The position numbers and the translations under genes were made by a program. 64,000 bases of DNA, from assembly GCA_964543525.1 (NCBI GenBank), contig CAZIYW010000002.1:1-64000 (forward strand), written 5' to 3'. This DNA comes from CBDVBE01 sp964543525. Lineage in GTDB: Bacteria; Fibrobacterota; Chitinivibrionia; Chitinivibrionales; JANQEN01. Below, piece after piece: positions 1 to 9,442 of this stretch. Position 1 is the first letter of the stretch; the number at the start of each line of letters is the position of its first letter. The notes beneath the pieces were generated by a model. That model ran no database searches and was not told the DNA's origin. It saw only the letters and a list, made by a program, of their open reading frames with translations.

Positions 1-3000
1 GACTGTACCGGATGTGGCGCCTGTGCCTACGTCTGTCCAACTAATGCTATTCCGGCGGAAGTCAAAGATAAGAAGTTAACAATCTGGAATCGGGAGTTTG
101 CAGTGCCGGTCTGCTCTGTCAACGCGGATTATTGCCGGGGATGTGGCCGGTGCCGGGAAGTGTGCCCTCTTTCGATTCCCCGTGTGTCAATGAGTAAATC
201 TGGCACTGTGGTTTCATATATCTCTTACACCGAATGCGTGGGGTGTGGTATGTGTGCCGGTGCGTGTCCGACCGGGGCTATAGTACAGGAACAGGTGTCG
301 CCTGTGAAGGCAGATGAACCGATACTTACTGAGAGCAATCTTAAAGGACGCGTAATTGTTTTTGCCTGTTCCCGCTCACCGTTGCCTGAAAATGAAAAAG
401 ATACGGTGCGCGTATCGTGTATCGGCAGTGTACCGGTTGATACGATACTCGGCTGTCTTGCACGGGGAGCAGATGGCGTTATTTTAATGTGCCGCGACAA
501 GGCAACCTGCCCGTTTGGTCAGGGTGGGGCACAGGGTGAAAACCAGGCTGCAGTCGCTGGACAACTCGCACTTTCAGCAGGATTGGGTGAAAACCGCGTC
601 GTGTTAATTAATCCGGCGCCTGGATTAAAAGGACCTACGGATGCGGTTGTTTCTTTCAGAGAAAAATGCAAACCTACTCCACTTAATGCAATATGGGAAC
701 CGGAAAGAAATCAGGTTTCAGGCCTTGACCGTGCGCTTGATATAATGCAGTGGTTTAAAACCAGAGCTGAGCTTACACCGGTATTACCACAGTCAATCAA
801 ACAGCTCTTTGATGATATCTCTGATAATAAAGACACGCTTTTCTATCTCGGTATGCTGCCGGAACTGGATCTGCTTCTTTCCCTGGTGATAAAAGAGTGG
901 CGGGTCAGCGAATTGATTCATGAAGGGGTTGCCCTGTTACAGAAAATGGATTGCAGTGCCAATCCTGTTTTCACCAGGCAGGCGGTGGATGAAAGTAGTG
1001 CAATACGGGTAATTGTTTTTGACCGTAACGACATTCCTGCATTTGAACGTTCAGTTGAAATTGTTACACTGGATGAACTCAGTGGCATTGAGTCAATACC
1101 GACAACGGAGGTGTCAGATTTCTCTATACGTATATCAGCAAAAGAGCGGGAAAAATTAATTGCCAGGGTACGGAGTGCATCGCCGGACCTGCTATGCGCC
1201 ACAGCTCTGGAGTATATACAGTATAAACTGTTATTACGTGATGGGGCATGGCGGCAGGATACGGATTGCCGTCCCGCCATGGCATTTTTTACAAAGACAG
1301 AGACGCCGGAAGAGGAGTATACAGATTACCGTATTCATGCTCATCCGATTTTAAAACCGCCGGAGGAGCCGGCCAGCGTCGTCTTTACCTTTAACGGACA
1401 GAAACTGGTTGCGCAAAATGGAGAGATGATCTCTTCCGCATTATATGCGCATGGATTGAGAGTATTCGGTCACCATCACAAAGACGGAGCCGCGCAGGGA
1501 ATTTATTGCGCCAACGGTCAATGTTCCCAGTGCATGGTCATCGTTGACGGAAAACCGGTGAAGGGGTGTATGGAGCCGGTCCGAAGCGGCATGGTTGTGC
1601 AAAGCTGCGATAAAAAGCCGTCCCTGCCTTCTGATGATGTGGTACCTGTTATGGAAGACATTCCGACGGTGGAAACGGAATGCCTTATCATTGGCGGCGG
1701 TCCGGCCGGGCTCTCAGCAGCAATAGAAATGGCAAAATATGGTGTGCGTGCAATACTGGCGGACGATAAGCATGAGTTGGGTGGTAAGTTGACACTTCAA
1801 ACACACAATTTCTTCGGCTCAAGGAATGACTGTTACGCCGGAACCCGCGGTATCGATATCGCAACCCTTCTGGAAGATGAATTAAGTACCTATACGGGGG
1901 ATTTGGTAGATATCTGGCTGAACTCCCCGGCTACCGGAATTTTTTGTGATGGTAACGTTGGTATTGTACGGGCTGGAAAATATGTACTGGTAAAACCGGA
2001 CGTTCTTCTGGTTGCCGCCGGTGCACGTGAGAAGACCCTTGCATTTCCCGGATGTGACCTGCCCGGAGTGTATGGCGCCGGTGCATTTCAGACACTGGTG
2101 AATCGTGATCTCGTGCGGCCAACTGAGAAGCTCTTTATCTGTGGCGGTGGTAATGTCGGATTAATCGGCGCATATCATGCATTACAGGCCGGTATAGATG
2201 TTGTCGGTCTGGTTGAGGCTTTACCGGAATGCGGCGGGTATAAAGTTCATCTTGACAAAATCAGGCGTCTGGGAGTTCCGGTTTACACGTCACATACAAT
2301 TTTGCAGGTACGCGGTAAGGAACATTGTGAAGAGGTGACTATCTGTGCGGTAGACAGGCAATTTAAACCGATTGCCGGAACAGAAAAGGCGTTTTCCGTT
2401 GATACACTTCTTATCGCAGTTGGTCTCTCGCCGGTTGATGAGTTGTACCGTAAAGCGTTGACATACGGCATGAAAGCCTTCGCTGCGGGCGATGCCGAAG
2501 AAATTGCTGAGGCCAGCGCCGCAATGTTCAGCGGTCGGATAACAGGGCGTAAAATTGTTCGTGAGTTGAAAGGAGAAGCGCCGATTCAAAAACGTTGGGA
2601 TTCTCTGGTTTCAGTGTTAAGAGGCAAACCAGGTTCGTCACGGGGCGTAGAGATAAGAGCGGTTCCGGGAGGTGTTTATCCTATTTTCTGGTGCGTACAG
2701 GAAATTCCGTGTAATCCATGCAGGGACAGTTGCCCGAAAGGAGCCATCCGCATGGATACTGATGAGTTGACGGGCACACCCAACTTTTATGGGGAAACCT
2801 GTCTGGGCTGCGGGGAATGTGTACTTGCCTGTCCAGGCCTGGCTGTTACCCTGGTGGATGAAACCTACGATCCTGAAAAGAAACATGCTTTGATTACCAT
2901 GCCCTTCGAGCTGCCGGGTGGAAGTGTTCAGGTTGGCAGTAACATTGTAACGGTGTCAATGGAGGGAGAGAAAGTCGGCGTCGGCAAGGTGATTGCATTT

Positions 3001-3393
3001 AAAAAGGCTGCGCATCAGGACAGGCGTTCTCTCATGCTCGTCGAGGTGCCGTTTGACGATCGTCAGAAAGTTGCCGGTTTTCGTTTGCCGTGGGTTGAAC
3101 CCGTGGAAACCGTTGACGTTTCCGTACTGGATGAAGATACTGTTATCTGCCGTTGTGAGCGTGTTACCAAAAAGCAAATCGTCGAGCTCATCCGTGCGGG
3201 ATACCGTGATATGAATTCGATAAAAGCGGCGTTGCGTACCGGTATGGGCGCGTGTAACGGAAAAAATTGTACCGAGTTGATACTGCGTCTGTTCCGGGAG
3301 GAAGGGGTGGATTTAAAAGAGGTTACCCCGCCTATATATCGACCGCCGGATATCGAAGTGCCGCTCGGGGTATTCGCCGGTGTAAAGGAATAG
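1..3393 (+). CDS. Multi-cluster Fe-S flavoprotein (HdrA/MvhD-like + HcnA/HcnB-like fusion), 5' partial
   Basis: The reading frame is open from base 1, so the gene starts upstream; a GTG at 103 is in frame, but two cysteines of a [4Fe-4S] motif precede it and it is unlikely to be the start. Counting visible residues from base 1: three ferredoxin CxxCxxC motifs near 2-13, 45-55 and 79-89; an MvhD/FlpD-like segment about 115-205; a sarcosine-oxidase/HcnA-type [2Fe-2S] domain with a cysteine cluster near 503-511; an FAD Rossmann motif GGGPAG near 565; a second Rossmann motif CGGGNVG near 714; two more [4Fe-4S] motifs from 898; and a BFD-like [2Fe-2S] domain (CRC near 1050, CNGKNC near 1090). HcnA and HcnB pieces normally accept electrons from a DAO-type subunit, which is the next gene. 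I infer a dehydrogenase electron-transfer subunit passing electrons to ferredoxin/Hdr-type carriers. The substrate is unknown. Confidence 0.85.
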   Translation, partial: DCTGCGACAYVCPTNAIPAEVKDKKLTIWNREFAVPVCSVNADYCRGCGRCREVCPLSIPRVSMSKSGTVVSYISYTECVGCGMCAGACPTGAIVQEQVSPVKADEPILTESNLKGRVIVFACSRSPLPENEKDTVRVSCIGSVPVDTILGCLARGADGVILMCRDKATCPFGQGGAQGENQAAVAGQLALSAGLGENRVVLINPAPGLKGPTDAVVSFREKCKPTPLNAIWEPERNQVSGLDRALDIMQWFKTRAELTPVLPQSIKQLFDDISDNKDTLFYLGMLPELDLLLSLVIKEWRVSELIHEGVALLQKMDCSANPVFTRQAVDESSAIRVIVFDRNDIPAFERSVEIVTLDELSGIESIPTTEVSDFSIRISAKEREKLIARVRSASPDLLCATALEYIQYKLLLRDGAWRQDTDCRPAMAFFTKTETPEEEYTDYRIHAHPILKPPEEPASVVFTFNGQKLVAQNGEMISSALYAHGLRVFGHHHKDGAAQGIYCANGQCSQCMVIVDGKPVKGCMEPVRSGMVVQSCDKKPSLPSDDVVPVMEDIPTVETECLIIGGGPAGLSAAIEMAKYGVRAILADDKHELGGKLTLQTHNFFGSRNDCYAGTRGIDIATLLEDELSTYTGDLVDIWLNSPATGIFCDGNVGIVRAGKYVLVKPDVLLVAAGAREKTLAFPGCDLPGVYGAGAFQTLVNRDLVRPTEKLFICGGGNVGLIGAYHALQAGIDVVGLVEALPECGGYKVHLDKIRRLGVPVYTSHTILQVRGKEHCEEVTICAVDRQFKPIAGTEKAFSVDTLLIAVGLSPVDELYRKALTYGMKAFAAGDAEEIAEASAAMFSGRITGRKIVRELKGEAPIQKRWDSLVSVLRGKPGSSRGVEIRAVPGGVYPIFWCVQEIPCNPCRDSCPKGAIRMDTDELTGTPNFYGETCLGCGECVLACPGLAVTLVDETYDPEKKHALITMPFELPGGSVQVGSNIVTVSMEGEKVGVGKVIAFKKAAHQDRRSLMLVEVPFDDRQKVAGFRLPWVEPVETVDVSVLDEDTVICRCERVTKKQIVELIRAGYRDMNSIKAALRTGMGACNGKNCTELILRLFREEGVDLKEVTPPIYRPPDIEVPLGVFAGVKE

Positions 3394-3409
3394 TTATCAG
3401 GAAGAAGCG

Positions 3410-4576
3410 ATGAATAAAAACTATGATGCGATCATTATTGGCGGCGGAAGTGTCGGAGTACCTACTGCTCTTTTCCTTTCGTTGGAGGGGCGGAAAGTAC
3501 TGGTGCTTGAATCGGAGTCGGCTGTGGGTCAGGGGCAGAATAAAGCGGCAATCGGAGGGGTTCGCGCTACCCATTCCGATCCTGCCAAGATACGAATCTG
3601 CCTGGACAGCCTCGATATATTCAGCAGGTGGCAGGAAACGTATGGCCATGATATCGGCTGGAAAAAGGGCGGGTACTGTTTTCCGGTGTTCGAGGAGCGT
3701 GAGGAGAAAGTTCTCAGAGACTTGCTTCCGGTCCAGAAATCATTCGGACTCAACATAAACTGGGTTGATAGTGAAGATATTGTGAAAATTGTACCGGGTA
3801 TTGTTACCGAAGGTCTTCGCGGCGGTACTTACTCACCGGACGACGGTCAGGTTTCACCGCTTCTGGCAATAAATGCCATGTATGAGGTGGCACGGGAAAA
3901 AGACTGTACTTTTCATTTCAGAGAACCGGTACAGGATATTCTGATTGAAAAGGATTCTGTTACGGGGGTCAGAACCGAAAAAGGAACGTATTATGCACCG
4001 GTGGTGGTGAATGCTGCAGGTGCCTTTGCAAAGGAGATCGGTGCATTGGCGGGACTGGATGTTCCGGTAACGCCGGACAGCCACGAAGCCGGTATATCAG
4101 CGCCGATGGAGCAGTTTCTGGAGCCTTTGGTTGTGGATCTGCGTCCCGGTCCCGAAGGAAGGACTGCAAATTTCTACTTTGCACAAAATCATGAAGGACC
4201 GATTATTTTCTGTTATACACCAAAGGAACTTTTTGTCGGAACAAACAGGGAACCCACATCCGAGTTTTTACCGGTACTTGCAAAGCGTATGGTCAGTCTC
4301 ATACCGCGCCTGAAAAACATGCTTATCCGAAGAACGTGGCGTGGCTGTTACCCCATGACTCCCGACAGCCTTCCCATTTGTGGAGAAGTGGAGGCCATTG
4401 CGGGATTATATCTCGCGGTGGGTATGTGCGGCCATGGATTTATGATGGGGCCCGGTGTCGGCAGAAATATCGCCAGTCTTATTATGCATGGTAAACCGTG
4501 TATTGATACGGCAATTTTTAATGCATATCGCTTCAGCAGGGATTTTTACATGGGGCGAAGTGAGGCGCTTAAATAA
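3410..4576 (+). CDS. FAD-dependent oxidoreductase, DAO family (sarcosine oxidase beta / HcnC-like)
   Basis: A 388-residue flavoprotein with an N-terminal dinucleotide motif GGGSVG (residues about 10-15) and the acidic ELES-type end of the second strand. It has the AAIGGVRATHSDP segment typical of sarcosine oxidase beta and related amino-acid dehydrogenases, and a C-terminal GHGFMMGPGVG FAD-contact motif. It starts 16 bases after the stop of the large Fe-S flavoprotein with a good RBS (AGGAAG), so the two are almost certainly one operon and probably one complex. The likely role is two-electron oxidation of an amine or secondary amino acid, with electrons leaving through the partner's [2Fe-2S] clusters rather than to oxygen. 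No signal peptide, so cytoplasmic. The substrate (proline, sarcosine, glycine, opine) cannot be told from sequence. Confidence 0.85.
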   Translation: MNKNYDAIIIGGGSVGVPTALFLSLEGRKVLVLESESAVGQGQNKAAIGGVRATHSDPAKIRICLDSLDIFSRWQETYGHDIGWKKGGYCFPVFEEREEKVLRDLLPVQKSFGLNINWVDSEDIVKIVPGIVTEGLRGGTYSPDDGQVSPLLAINAMYEVAREKDCTFHFREPVQDILIEKDSVTGVRTEKGTYYAPVVVNAAGAFAKEIGALAGLDVPVTPDSHEAGISAPMEQFLEPLVVDLRPGPEGRTANFYFAQNHEGPIIFCYTPKELFVGTNREPTSEFLPVLAKRMVSLIPRLKNMLIRRTWRGCYPMTPDSLPICGEVEAIAGLYLAVGMCGHGFMMGPGVGRNIASLIMHGKPCIDTAIFNAYRFSRDFYMGRSEALK

Positions 4577-5233
4577 TTTCATATATTTGAAAGACAGGCA
4601 ACTGTTTTAACATTTTTTCGGAAAATTGCTGAGGAAGCGAATGGCGGATAACACGTGAGTGATTAAAATGTTCAGTAAAACCCTTGACAACTCATTTCGC
4701 CGACATCATTTTATAGAGCAGAGTTGTTTCATTAAGTAAAACTTACTGTATATAAAACCTCGTATTCGGTATCAATCCCTATCCGAAAAAAATCTCAAAA
4801 AAGACTTTTTTTAGCGGATATTGTATCATATAATTATCAGTATGCCTTTATCAGAGGAATCGCAGTATTCAGATACAAACAATTTTCAAATTAAATTCCA
4901 AAAACAATAAACTAATCGTGGAATGAAAAGCTTATATCAAGCTACGAGATTCATATAGATCTGTATAACCGTTAAACCCCATATAGAAAAAATCCTGATT
5001 GTAAATAGGGGTTGTTTCGTCGGATCCACGTAATTTTGTTATACAATCCAGTTCTTGTACTGTCGGATGTTAACGTGTGTTTCATATACATAAGAGGCGA
5101 TGAGTGACGTGGTTACTCTAACGATAAAAAGTGTAACAGTACACTGCTATAAGGGAATACATGTACATGGGGCGGAGTCAGATAATACGAAAATAATTAC
5201 TTTATCATACATTTTTACATAGGGGTACCTCAT
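4577..5233. other. 657-base AT-rich gap upstream of rho
   Basis: I see no convincing gene on either strand. A TTGACA hexamer lies at 4684-4689 but has no good -10 at 16-18 bases; a perfect TATAAT lies at 4829-4834 with only a T-tract where the -35 should be. No clear U-tailed terminator follows the flavoprotein operon. Part of this stretch is probably a long untranslated leader of rho; such leaders are used for autoregulation in other bacteria, but that is inference here. Confidence 0.4.
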
Positions 5234-6484
5234 ATGAATGTTGTTGAATTGAAATCAAAATCCATGACCGAGTTAAACACAATCGCGAAGGAGCTTAATA
5301 TTGGCGATCGGAGTCTTGGAAAGCAGGAACTGATTTTTAACATTTTAAAAGCAGAAGCCGCGAAACAGGGACAAATGTTTGCTGAAGGCGTTCTTGAAAT
5401 CATGCCGGACGGTTTCGGTTTTCTCCGCTCTCCCATGAACAGTTATCTGAGCGGTCCGGATGATATTTATGTTTCACCGTCTCAGATTAAGCGATTCCAT
5501 TTGCGGACAGGAGATACTGTTTCCGGACAGGTCAGGCCGCCGAAAGATTCGGAGCGCTACTTTGCACTCTTACGGGTGGAGATGGTTAATTATGAAGATC
5601 CTGAGGAATGCAAGAAAAAAATAAATTTTGACGACCTTATTCCCCTGTTTCCCGACGAGCGGTTCAACCTTGAGCATGAGCCTAAGGAGATTTCCACGCG
5701 CATCATGAATCTTTTTACTCCTATCGGGAAAGGACAGCGCGGATTAATCGTATCCCCGCCGAGAGCGGGTAAAACCGTGCTGTTAAAAAATATTGCCAAC
5801 GGTATCCTGCACAATCACAAGGAAGTATTTCTGATTGTCCTCCTGATTGATGAGCGCCCTGAAGAGGTTACCGATATGCGGTATTCGGTTAACGCGGAGA
5901 TTATCAGCTCGACATTCGATGAGCCTGCGGAACGGCATGTTGTGGTTGCCGAGATGGCTATTGAGCGTGCAAAACGGCTGGTTGAACATAATAAAGATGT
6001 GGTAATACTGCTTGACAGTATAACCCGATTGGCACGTGCGCATAATACAGTTGCACCGCACTCCGGACGAATTCTTTCCGGTGGTGTTGATTCGCAGGCG
6101 CTTTATAAGCCAAAACGTTTCTTCGGTGCAGCGCGGAATATAGAAAATGGCGGCAGCCTCACCATTATTGCCACGGCGCTTATCGAGACAGGCAGCAGGA
6201 TGGATGAGGTTATCTTTGAAGAATTCAAAGGTACCGGCAACATGGAACTGGTACTTGATCGAAAAATTGCCGACCGGCGTCTGTTCCCTGCCGTGGATCT
6301 GATGCGATCAGGGACCCGAAAGGAAGAGCTCCTATTGACAAAAGATGAGTTGAACCGCATGTGGGTTCTGAGGAAATTCCTTTCATCGACGGCACGAGGC
6401 CCGATTGAAATGATGGAATTTATCAGTGAAAAAATCAGCAATACCAAGTCAAATACAAAATTCCTTGATTCAATGAATCAATAG
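5234..6484 (+). CDS. rho: Transcription termination factor Rho
   Basis: Hexameric RNA-dependent ATPase/translocase that ends transcription at rut-containing RNAs. The 416 residues match the usual family length (about 420). Order: Rho_N SAP-like helical domain (1-45), cold-shock-like RNA-binding domain (about 50-120, with DGFGFLRSP), then the RecA-type ATPase with Walker A PPRAGKT at about 175-181, the Walker B region VVILLDSITRLARA and the GTGNMELVLDR R-loop region near the C-terminus. Start ATG 5234 follows AGGGG about 8 bases upstream. A single-gene unit by spacing, preceded by a 650-base non-coding stretch. Confidence 0.97.
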   Translation: MNVVELKSKSMTELNTIAKELNIGDRSLGKQELIFNILKAEAAKQGQMFAEGVLEIMPDGFGFLRSPMNSYLSGPDDIYVSPSQIKRFHLRTGDTVSGQVRPPKDSERYFALLRVEMVNYEDPEECKKKINFDDLIPLFPDERFNLEHEPKEISTRIMNLFTPIGKGQRGLIVSPPRAGKTVLLKNIANGILHNHKEVFLIVLLIDERPEEVTDMRYSVNAEIISSTFDEPAERHVVVAEMAIERAKRLVEHNKDVVILLDSITRLARAHNTVAPHSGRILSGGVDSQALYKPKRFFGAARNIENGGSLTIIATALIETGSRMDEVIFEEFKGTGNMELVLDRKIADRRLFPAVDLMRSGTRKEELLLTKDELNRMWVLRKFLSSTARGPIEMMEFISEKISNTKSNTKFLDSMNQ

Positions 6485-6556
6485 GAACGGGTGTACTTGC
6501 TAAAGAACAAATACCGGAATGTGGAGCGCCTATCATTTTTTTAAGGAAAGTACGGG

Positions 6557-7393
6557 GTGAACATGAAAATTAATTTTTTATGGAAGTTCTCTATCTCTTT
6601 TATACTTGTCTTTATTGTAATGGTACCGGTGATGATTGAGGCTTCAATTCTCGGGCCCGGTACACCTGCTCCCACCTTTTCAATGCCGTCACTTTCAGGG
6701 AAACGGGAATCGTTGCGGGTATGGTGCGGAAAGAAGTTGATAAAACCATATGTCAACGATATTTCGCACACTGTTATAATCAGCTTCTGGGCAACATACT
6801 GTAAACCCTGTCACAAAGAAATACCTGAGTTACATGAATTTTATAAAAAACACAAGGATGAGCACTTACGGATATTTCTCATCAGCATCGATGACAAGGG
6901 CGCCGGGGTAGTTGTCCCTTTTGCAAAGGAACATAACTATACCTTGCCGATTCTATTCGATCCATATAAAAAAACGGCCGAACGGTATGGGGTTAAATCC
7001 CTGCCGGCATTATTTGTGGTTGACCCGAATGGGACAATCCAATACTCATCTATCGGGTATAAAGAAGATGTCCCGCTGCTTGAGACCCTCGAAACGGTAT
7101 TTAGCGCCATAAAAGAGGGAAAAGCGGTAACGGTACAGGAGGACGATGAGAAAGGTGAGTCTGTTGCGGTACAGGATGAAGAGGTGAAAGATGAGCCAAA
7201 ACAGTTTTCCTCAAAACAAAAGTGGCATGCGGTTGCCCGAGTTGAATGCGGTGAAGCGCCCGATGTCATTGCCAACGAGCTCGGTGTGGAAAAAAGCGAA
7301 TTGAAAAAATGGTATGCTGATTTAAAAGGCGCCGCTATAGAGTTGTGGGAATCAAAACAAGCGGAAAAGAAACTTAATGGCGATACAGAATAG
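6557..7393 (+). CDS. Exported TlpA/ResA-type thioredoxin with HTH-like C-terminal extension
   Basis: 278 residues with an N-terminal signal or anchor segment (about 7-28), so the thioredoxin domain (about 35-190) should face the periplasm. The active site is CKPC at about 82-85 in the context FWATYCKPC, and a cis-Pro region SLPALFVVD follows. TlpA/ResA proteins reduce or rearrange disulfides, for example on cytochromes c or exported proteins. After an acidic linker (about 190-218), residues about 220-268 resemble a small helix-turn-helix of the transposase/HTH type (ARVECGEAPDVIANELGV then KW), which is odd on an exported protein. GTG 6557 is favoured by AAGGAAAG nine bases upstream; ATG 6563 is the alternative. 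It converges on the HU gene with only five bases between stop codons. Confidence 0.8.
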   Translation: MNMKINFLWKFSISFILVFIVMVPVMIEASILGPGTPAPTFSMPSLSGKRESLRVWCGKKLIKPYVNDISHTVIISFWATYCKPCHKEIPELHEFYKKHKDEHLRIFLISIDDKGAGVVVPFAKEHNYTLPILFDPYKKTAERYGVKSLPALFVVDPNGTIQYSSIGYKEDVPLLETLETVFSAIKEGKAVTVQEDDEKGESVAVQDEEVKDEPKQFSSKQKWHAVARVECGEAPDVIANELGVEKSELKKWYADLKGAAIELWESKQAEKKLNGDTE

Positions 7394-7398
7394 GAGTC

Positions 7399-7734
7399 TT
7401 AGAGCTGGTTCTGGACCGGGGACTCGTTTTCGGTTGTCCTTTTTAGATAGGCATCATTAACCCGGTTACGAAGCTCTTTGGAGGCTTCAAATATCGGCTT
7501 GAATCCGGCTTCCACCTGAATATGTTCATTTGTGCGCGGATTACGTGCTATTCGTGCCCTTTTCTCTTTGATCTTAAATCTGCCGAATCCCCGTATCTCA
7601 ATATTTCTTCCACTTTGAAGGGCTTTTGATACTGAATCCAGAAAACTCTCAATAACAATTTTTGTGTCCACCTGGGTCAGGCCGGTCTTTTCTGAGATCC
7701 GTTCGACAAGATCTTTTTTGGTAATGTTGCTCAT
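7399..7734 (-). CDS. HU/IHF family DNA-binding protein
   Basis: Nucleoid-associated DNA-bending protein. 111 residues, about 15-20 longer than usual because of a polar C-terminal tail. Residues 1-45 form the helical dimer body (KKDLVERISEKTGL), followed by the GFGRF turn and a beta-arm with the conserved RNP motif (ARNPRTNE) whose proline intercalates into DNA. The end of the body (FKPIFEASKELRNRVN) reads more like IHF than HU, so this may be an IHF-type subunit; I cannot tell alpha from beta. Its promoter is likely the minus-strand site at 7848-7876. The 3' end faces that of the thioredoxin gene. Confidence 0.92.
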   Translation of the reverse strand: MSNITKKDLVERISEKTGLTQVDTKIVIESFLDSVSKALQSGRNIEIRGFGRFKIKEKRARIARNPRTNEHIQVEAGFKPIFEASKELRNRVNDAYLKRTTENESPVQNQL

Positions 7735-7847
7735 ATCAATAATCCCATGTTAGTGTGAAATTACACAAAGTAAAGGAAGAAGCCTTTTCGGATAACTTAT
7801 GAAATTTCATCTTCTTACAATTACAATATAACCGTTTTTACCATAAT

Positions 7848-7876
7848 ATCATATTTTTTTTTTCAGAAATTTTCAA
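7848..7876 (-). promoter_or_regulatory. Sigma-70-type promoter for the HU/IHF gene
   Basis: On the minus strand TTGAAA (-35, 7871-7876) and TATGAT (-10, 7848-7853) are separated by exactly 17 bases that include an A-tract. Each hexamer matches consensus at 5 of 6. It would give a leader of about 105 bases before the HU/IHF start at 7734. The surrounding sequence is AT-rich, which raises the chance of a random match. Confidence 0.5.
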
Positions 7877-7933
7877 GGAAAAAAGTAAATAAATTTTTTA
7901 CAGACTGTTGAGCCACAATATATTGTTGTTTTT

Positions 7934-9151
7934 CTATCGCTTTCCACTACTCAGTAATTTAATTTTCTGGAGCGCCACGTCATTCAGTGCGTCGTAGCTG
8001 AGAATTCTGTGATAGACGTTTAAGGCTTCCGAAGTCATGGAAAGTTTTTCATAGGAAATGCCGAGTTGCAATAAAATCCTGATATTTTTGGGGGAACGCT
8101 CGAGTGCTTTTGTAAAGTACTGAACGGCTTCCTTGAACATGTTGTTCTCCAAAGAGATAAGACCTATTTTAAAATTTGCCTCCACATGATCGGGTTTTAT
8201 CCGAACAGCCTGCTTAAATTCTTCAAGCGCTTTCTTCGAGTCGTTAAAAGAGGTAAAGTAGAGTTCACCCAGGTTGTAATGGGTGTTATAATCATACTCG
8301 TTTAATGCAAGCGCTGTCTGGTAGGATTTATCTGCAAGATAGGGCTGGTGTAAATAAAAATAGACCATCCCAAGTCTCGAGTGTCCTTTAGGATTCAATG
8401 GCTCGATTGCAAGTTGCCGCAAAAGACATTTGCGCGCGTGCAGGTAATCGCTAGAATCGGCTCCCGGTTTTTTCATATAATATCGGGCAAGCTGATACCA
8501 TCCTTCGCTGTAGCGCGGATTAATGTCTACCGCTTTCCGCAGGTACTCCTCCGCTTCAGGTGACGCCAAATTCTGCGCTGCCTTTACCTGACCCAGGTAA
8601 CAGAATGCCTCCGCGGATCCCGGAAAATCAGTAACTGTTTTTTCCAGGTATGTCATACTTTCATCAATTCTATCCAGAAAAAACAGTGTCAGACCGTAAC
8701 GGGACATAATTTGGGGCATGAGGCTGTCTGAAATTCCTGCTTCGATAAGCTTCTCAAACATATCTTTCGCTTTATCATATATCCCCGATTTAAGATACGC
8801 CGTTGCAAGATCAAGCATTACCTTCCTGTTCTTTCTTTCCACGGAAAGTATACGCAGCAGGTGTTTTATACTTTTTATCGGTGTGGTTTCTTTATATTTC
8901 TCCGCTGCCATTTTATGGGCTTCTATATCAATGGGAAGTAGATCGTCACTTTTAGCACGGTATAATTCAATAATATCGGTTTCCTCTGAGTTCTCCTCCA
9001 TCTTCTCTGTGGATGCTGTTTTTAAAGATATGCGTTGAATGCCCCAAACGATTACTACTGTTAAGACACTTATAGACAGGGAAACAATAAATACCTGTTT
9101 AATAAGTTTTTTTTCCTCAGGAGTAAGTTTTAATTTTTCGAGTAATTTCAT
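7934..9151 (-). CDS. Membrane-anchored TPR repeat protein
   Basis: 405 residues. A short basic N-terminus (MKLLEKLKLTPEEKKLIKQ) precedes one transmembrane segment at about 19-40, and the rest is tandem tetratricopeptide repeats from about 75 to the end (for example PHNLGELYF/NTHYNLGELY and EANFKIGLISLE type helices). The topology is a single-pass inner-membrane protein with a TPR domain outside the membrane, acting as a protein-interaction scaffold. No specific function can be assigned. The start ATG 9151 has only a weak ribosome site. It is transcribed divergently from groES across a 290-base region. Confidence 0.8.
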   Translation of the reverse strand: MKLLEKLKLTPEEKKLIKQVFIVSLSISVLTVVIVWGIQRISLKTASTEKMEENSEETDIIELYRAKSDDLLPIDIEAHKMAAEKYKETTPIKSIKHLLRILSVERKNRKVMLDLATAYLKSGIYDKAKDMFEKLIEAGISDSLMPQIMSRYGLTLFFLDRIDESMTYLEKTVTDFPGSAEAFCYLGQVKAAQNLASPEAEEYLRKAVDINPRYSEGWYQLARYYMKKPGADSSDYLHARKCLLRQLAIEPLNPKGHSRLGMVYFYLHQPYLADKSYQTALALNEYDYNTHYNLGELYFTSFNDSKKALEEFKQAVRIKPDHVEANFKIGLISLENNMFKEAVQYFTKALERSPKNIRILLQLGISYEKLSMTSEALNVYHRILSYDALNDVALQKIKLLSSGKR

Positions 9152-9291
9152 AATTTTTTAGATGATATGAGTATACACATTATCCTGCCAGTTATATATA
9201 TCGGCTAATATATTATAAATCTTGAAGTTATATATTATTTTCACTTCGATTTAAAAGTGTTAAAAAAAAATAATTTTTTACCTCAATACTA

Positions 9292-9320
9292 TTGACAACA
9301 ATACGTAATTTATGTAATTT
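9292..9320 (+). promoter_or_regulatory. Promoter of the groES-groEL heat-shock operon
   Basis: A perfect -35 TTGACA at 9292-9297 is followed 17 bases later by TAATTT at 9315-9320 as a weak -10. The CIRCE operator begins three bases further downstream, the usual arrangement in which HrcA covers the transcription start. The -10 assignment is less sure than the -35. Confidence 0.65.
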
Positions 9321-9322
9321 TG

Positions 9323-9349
9323 TTAGCACTCATTTTAATTGAGTGCTAA
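9323..9349. promoter_or_regulatory. CIRCE operator (HrcA binding site)
   Basis: A perfect inverted repeat, TTAGCACTC (9323-9331), a 9-base spacer, then GAGTGCTAA (9341-9349). This is the canonical CIRCE element bound by the repressor HrcA, whose gene lies 2.2 kb downstream in the same cluster. It sits directly after the promoter and about 95 bases before groES, so it lies in the 5' leader and can also act in the RNA. It is the only CIRCE copy I found in the cluster. Confidence 0.97.
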
Positions 9350-9442
9350 GAGCTTTTAAAAATTATTTCAGGATTAGGTTTACAATTTAACTTTTTGTAT
9401 TAACAAAATAGTTTTACCCTAAACAACCTCAAAGGAGGAAAT

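Noticed and set aside
4684..4717. TTGACA with TATAGA as a rho promoter
   Set aside because: Spacing is 22 bases; no acceptable -10 at 16-18 bases.
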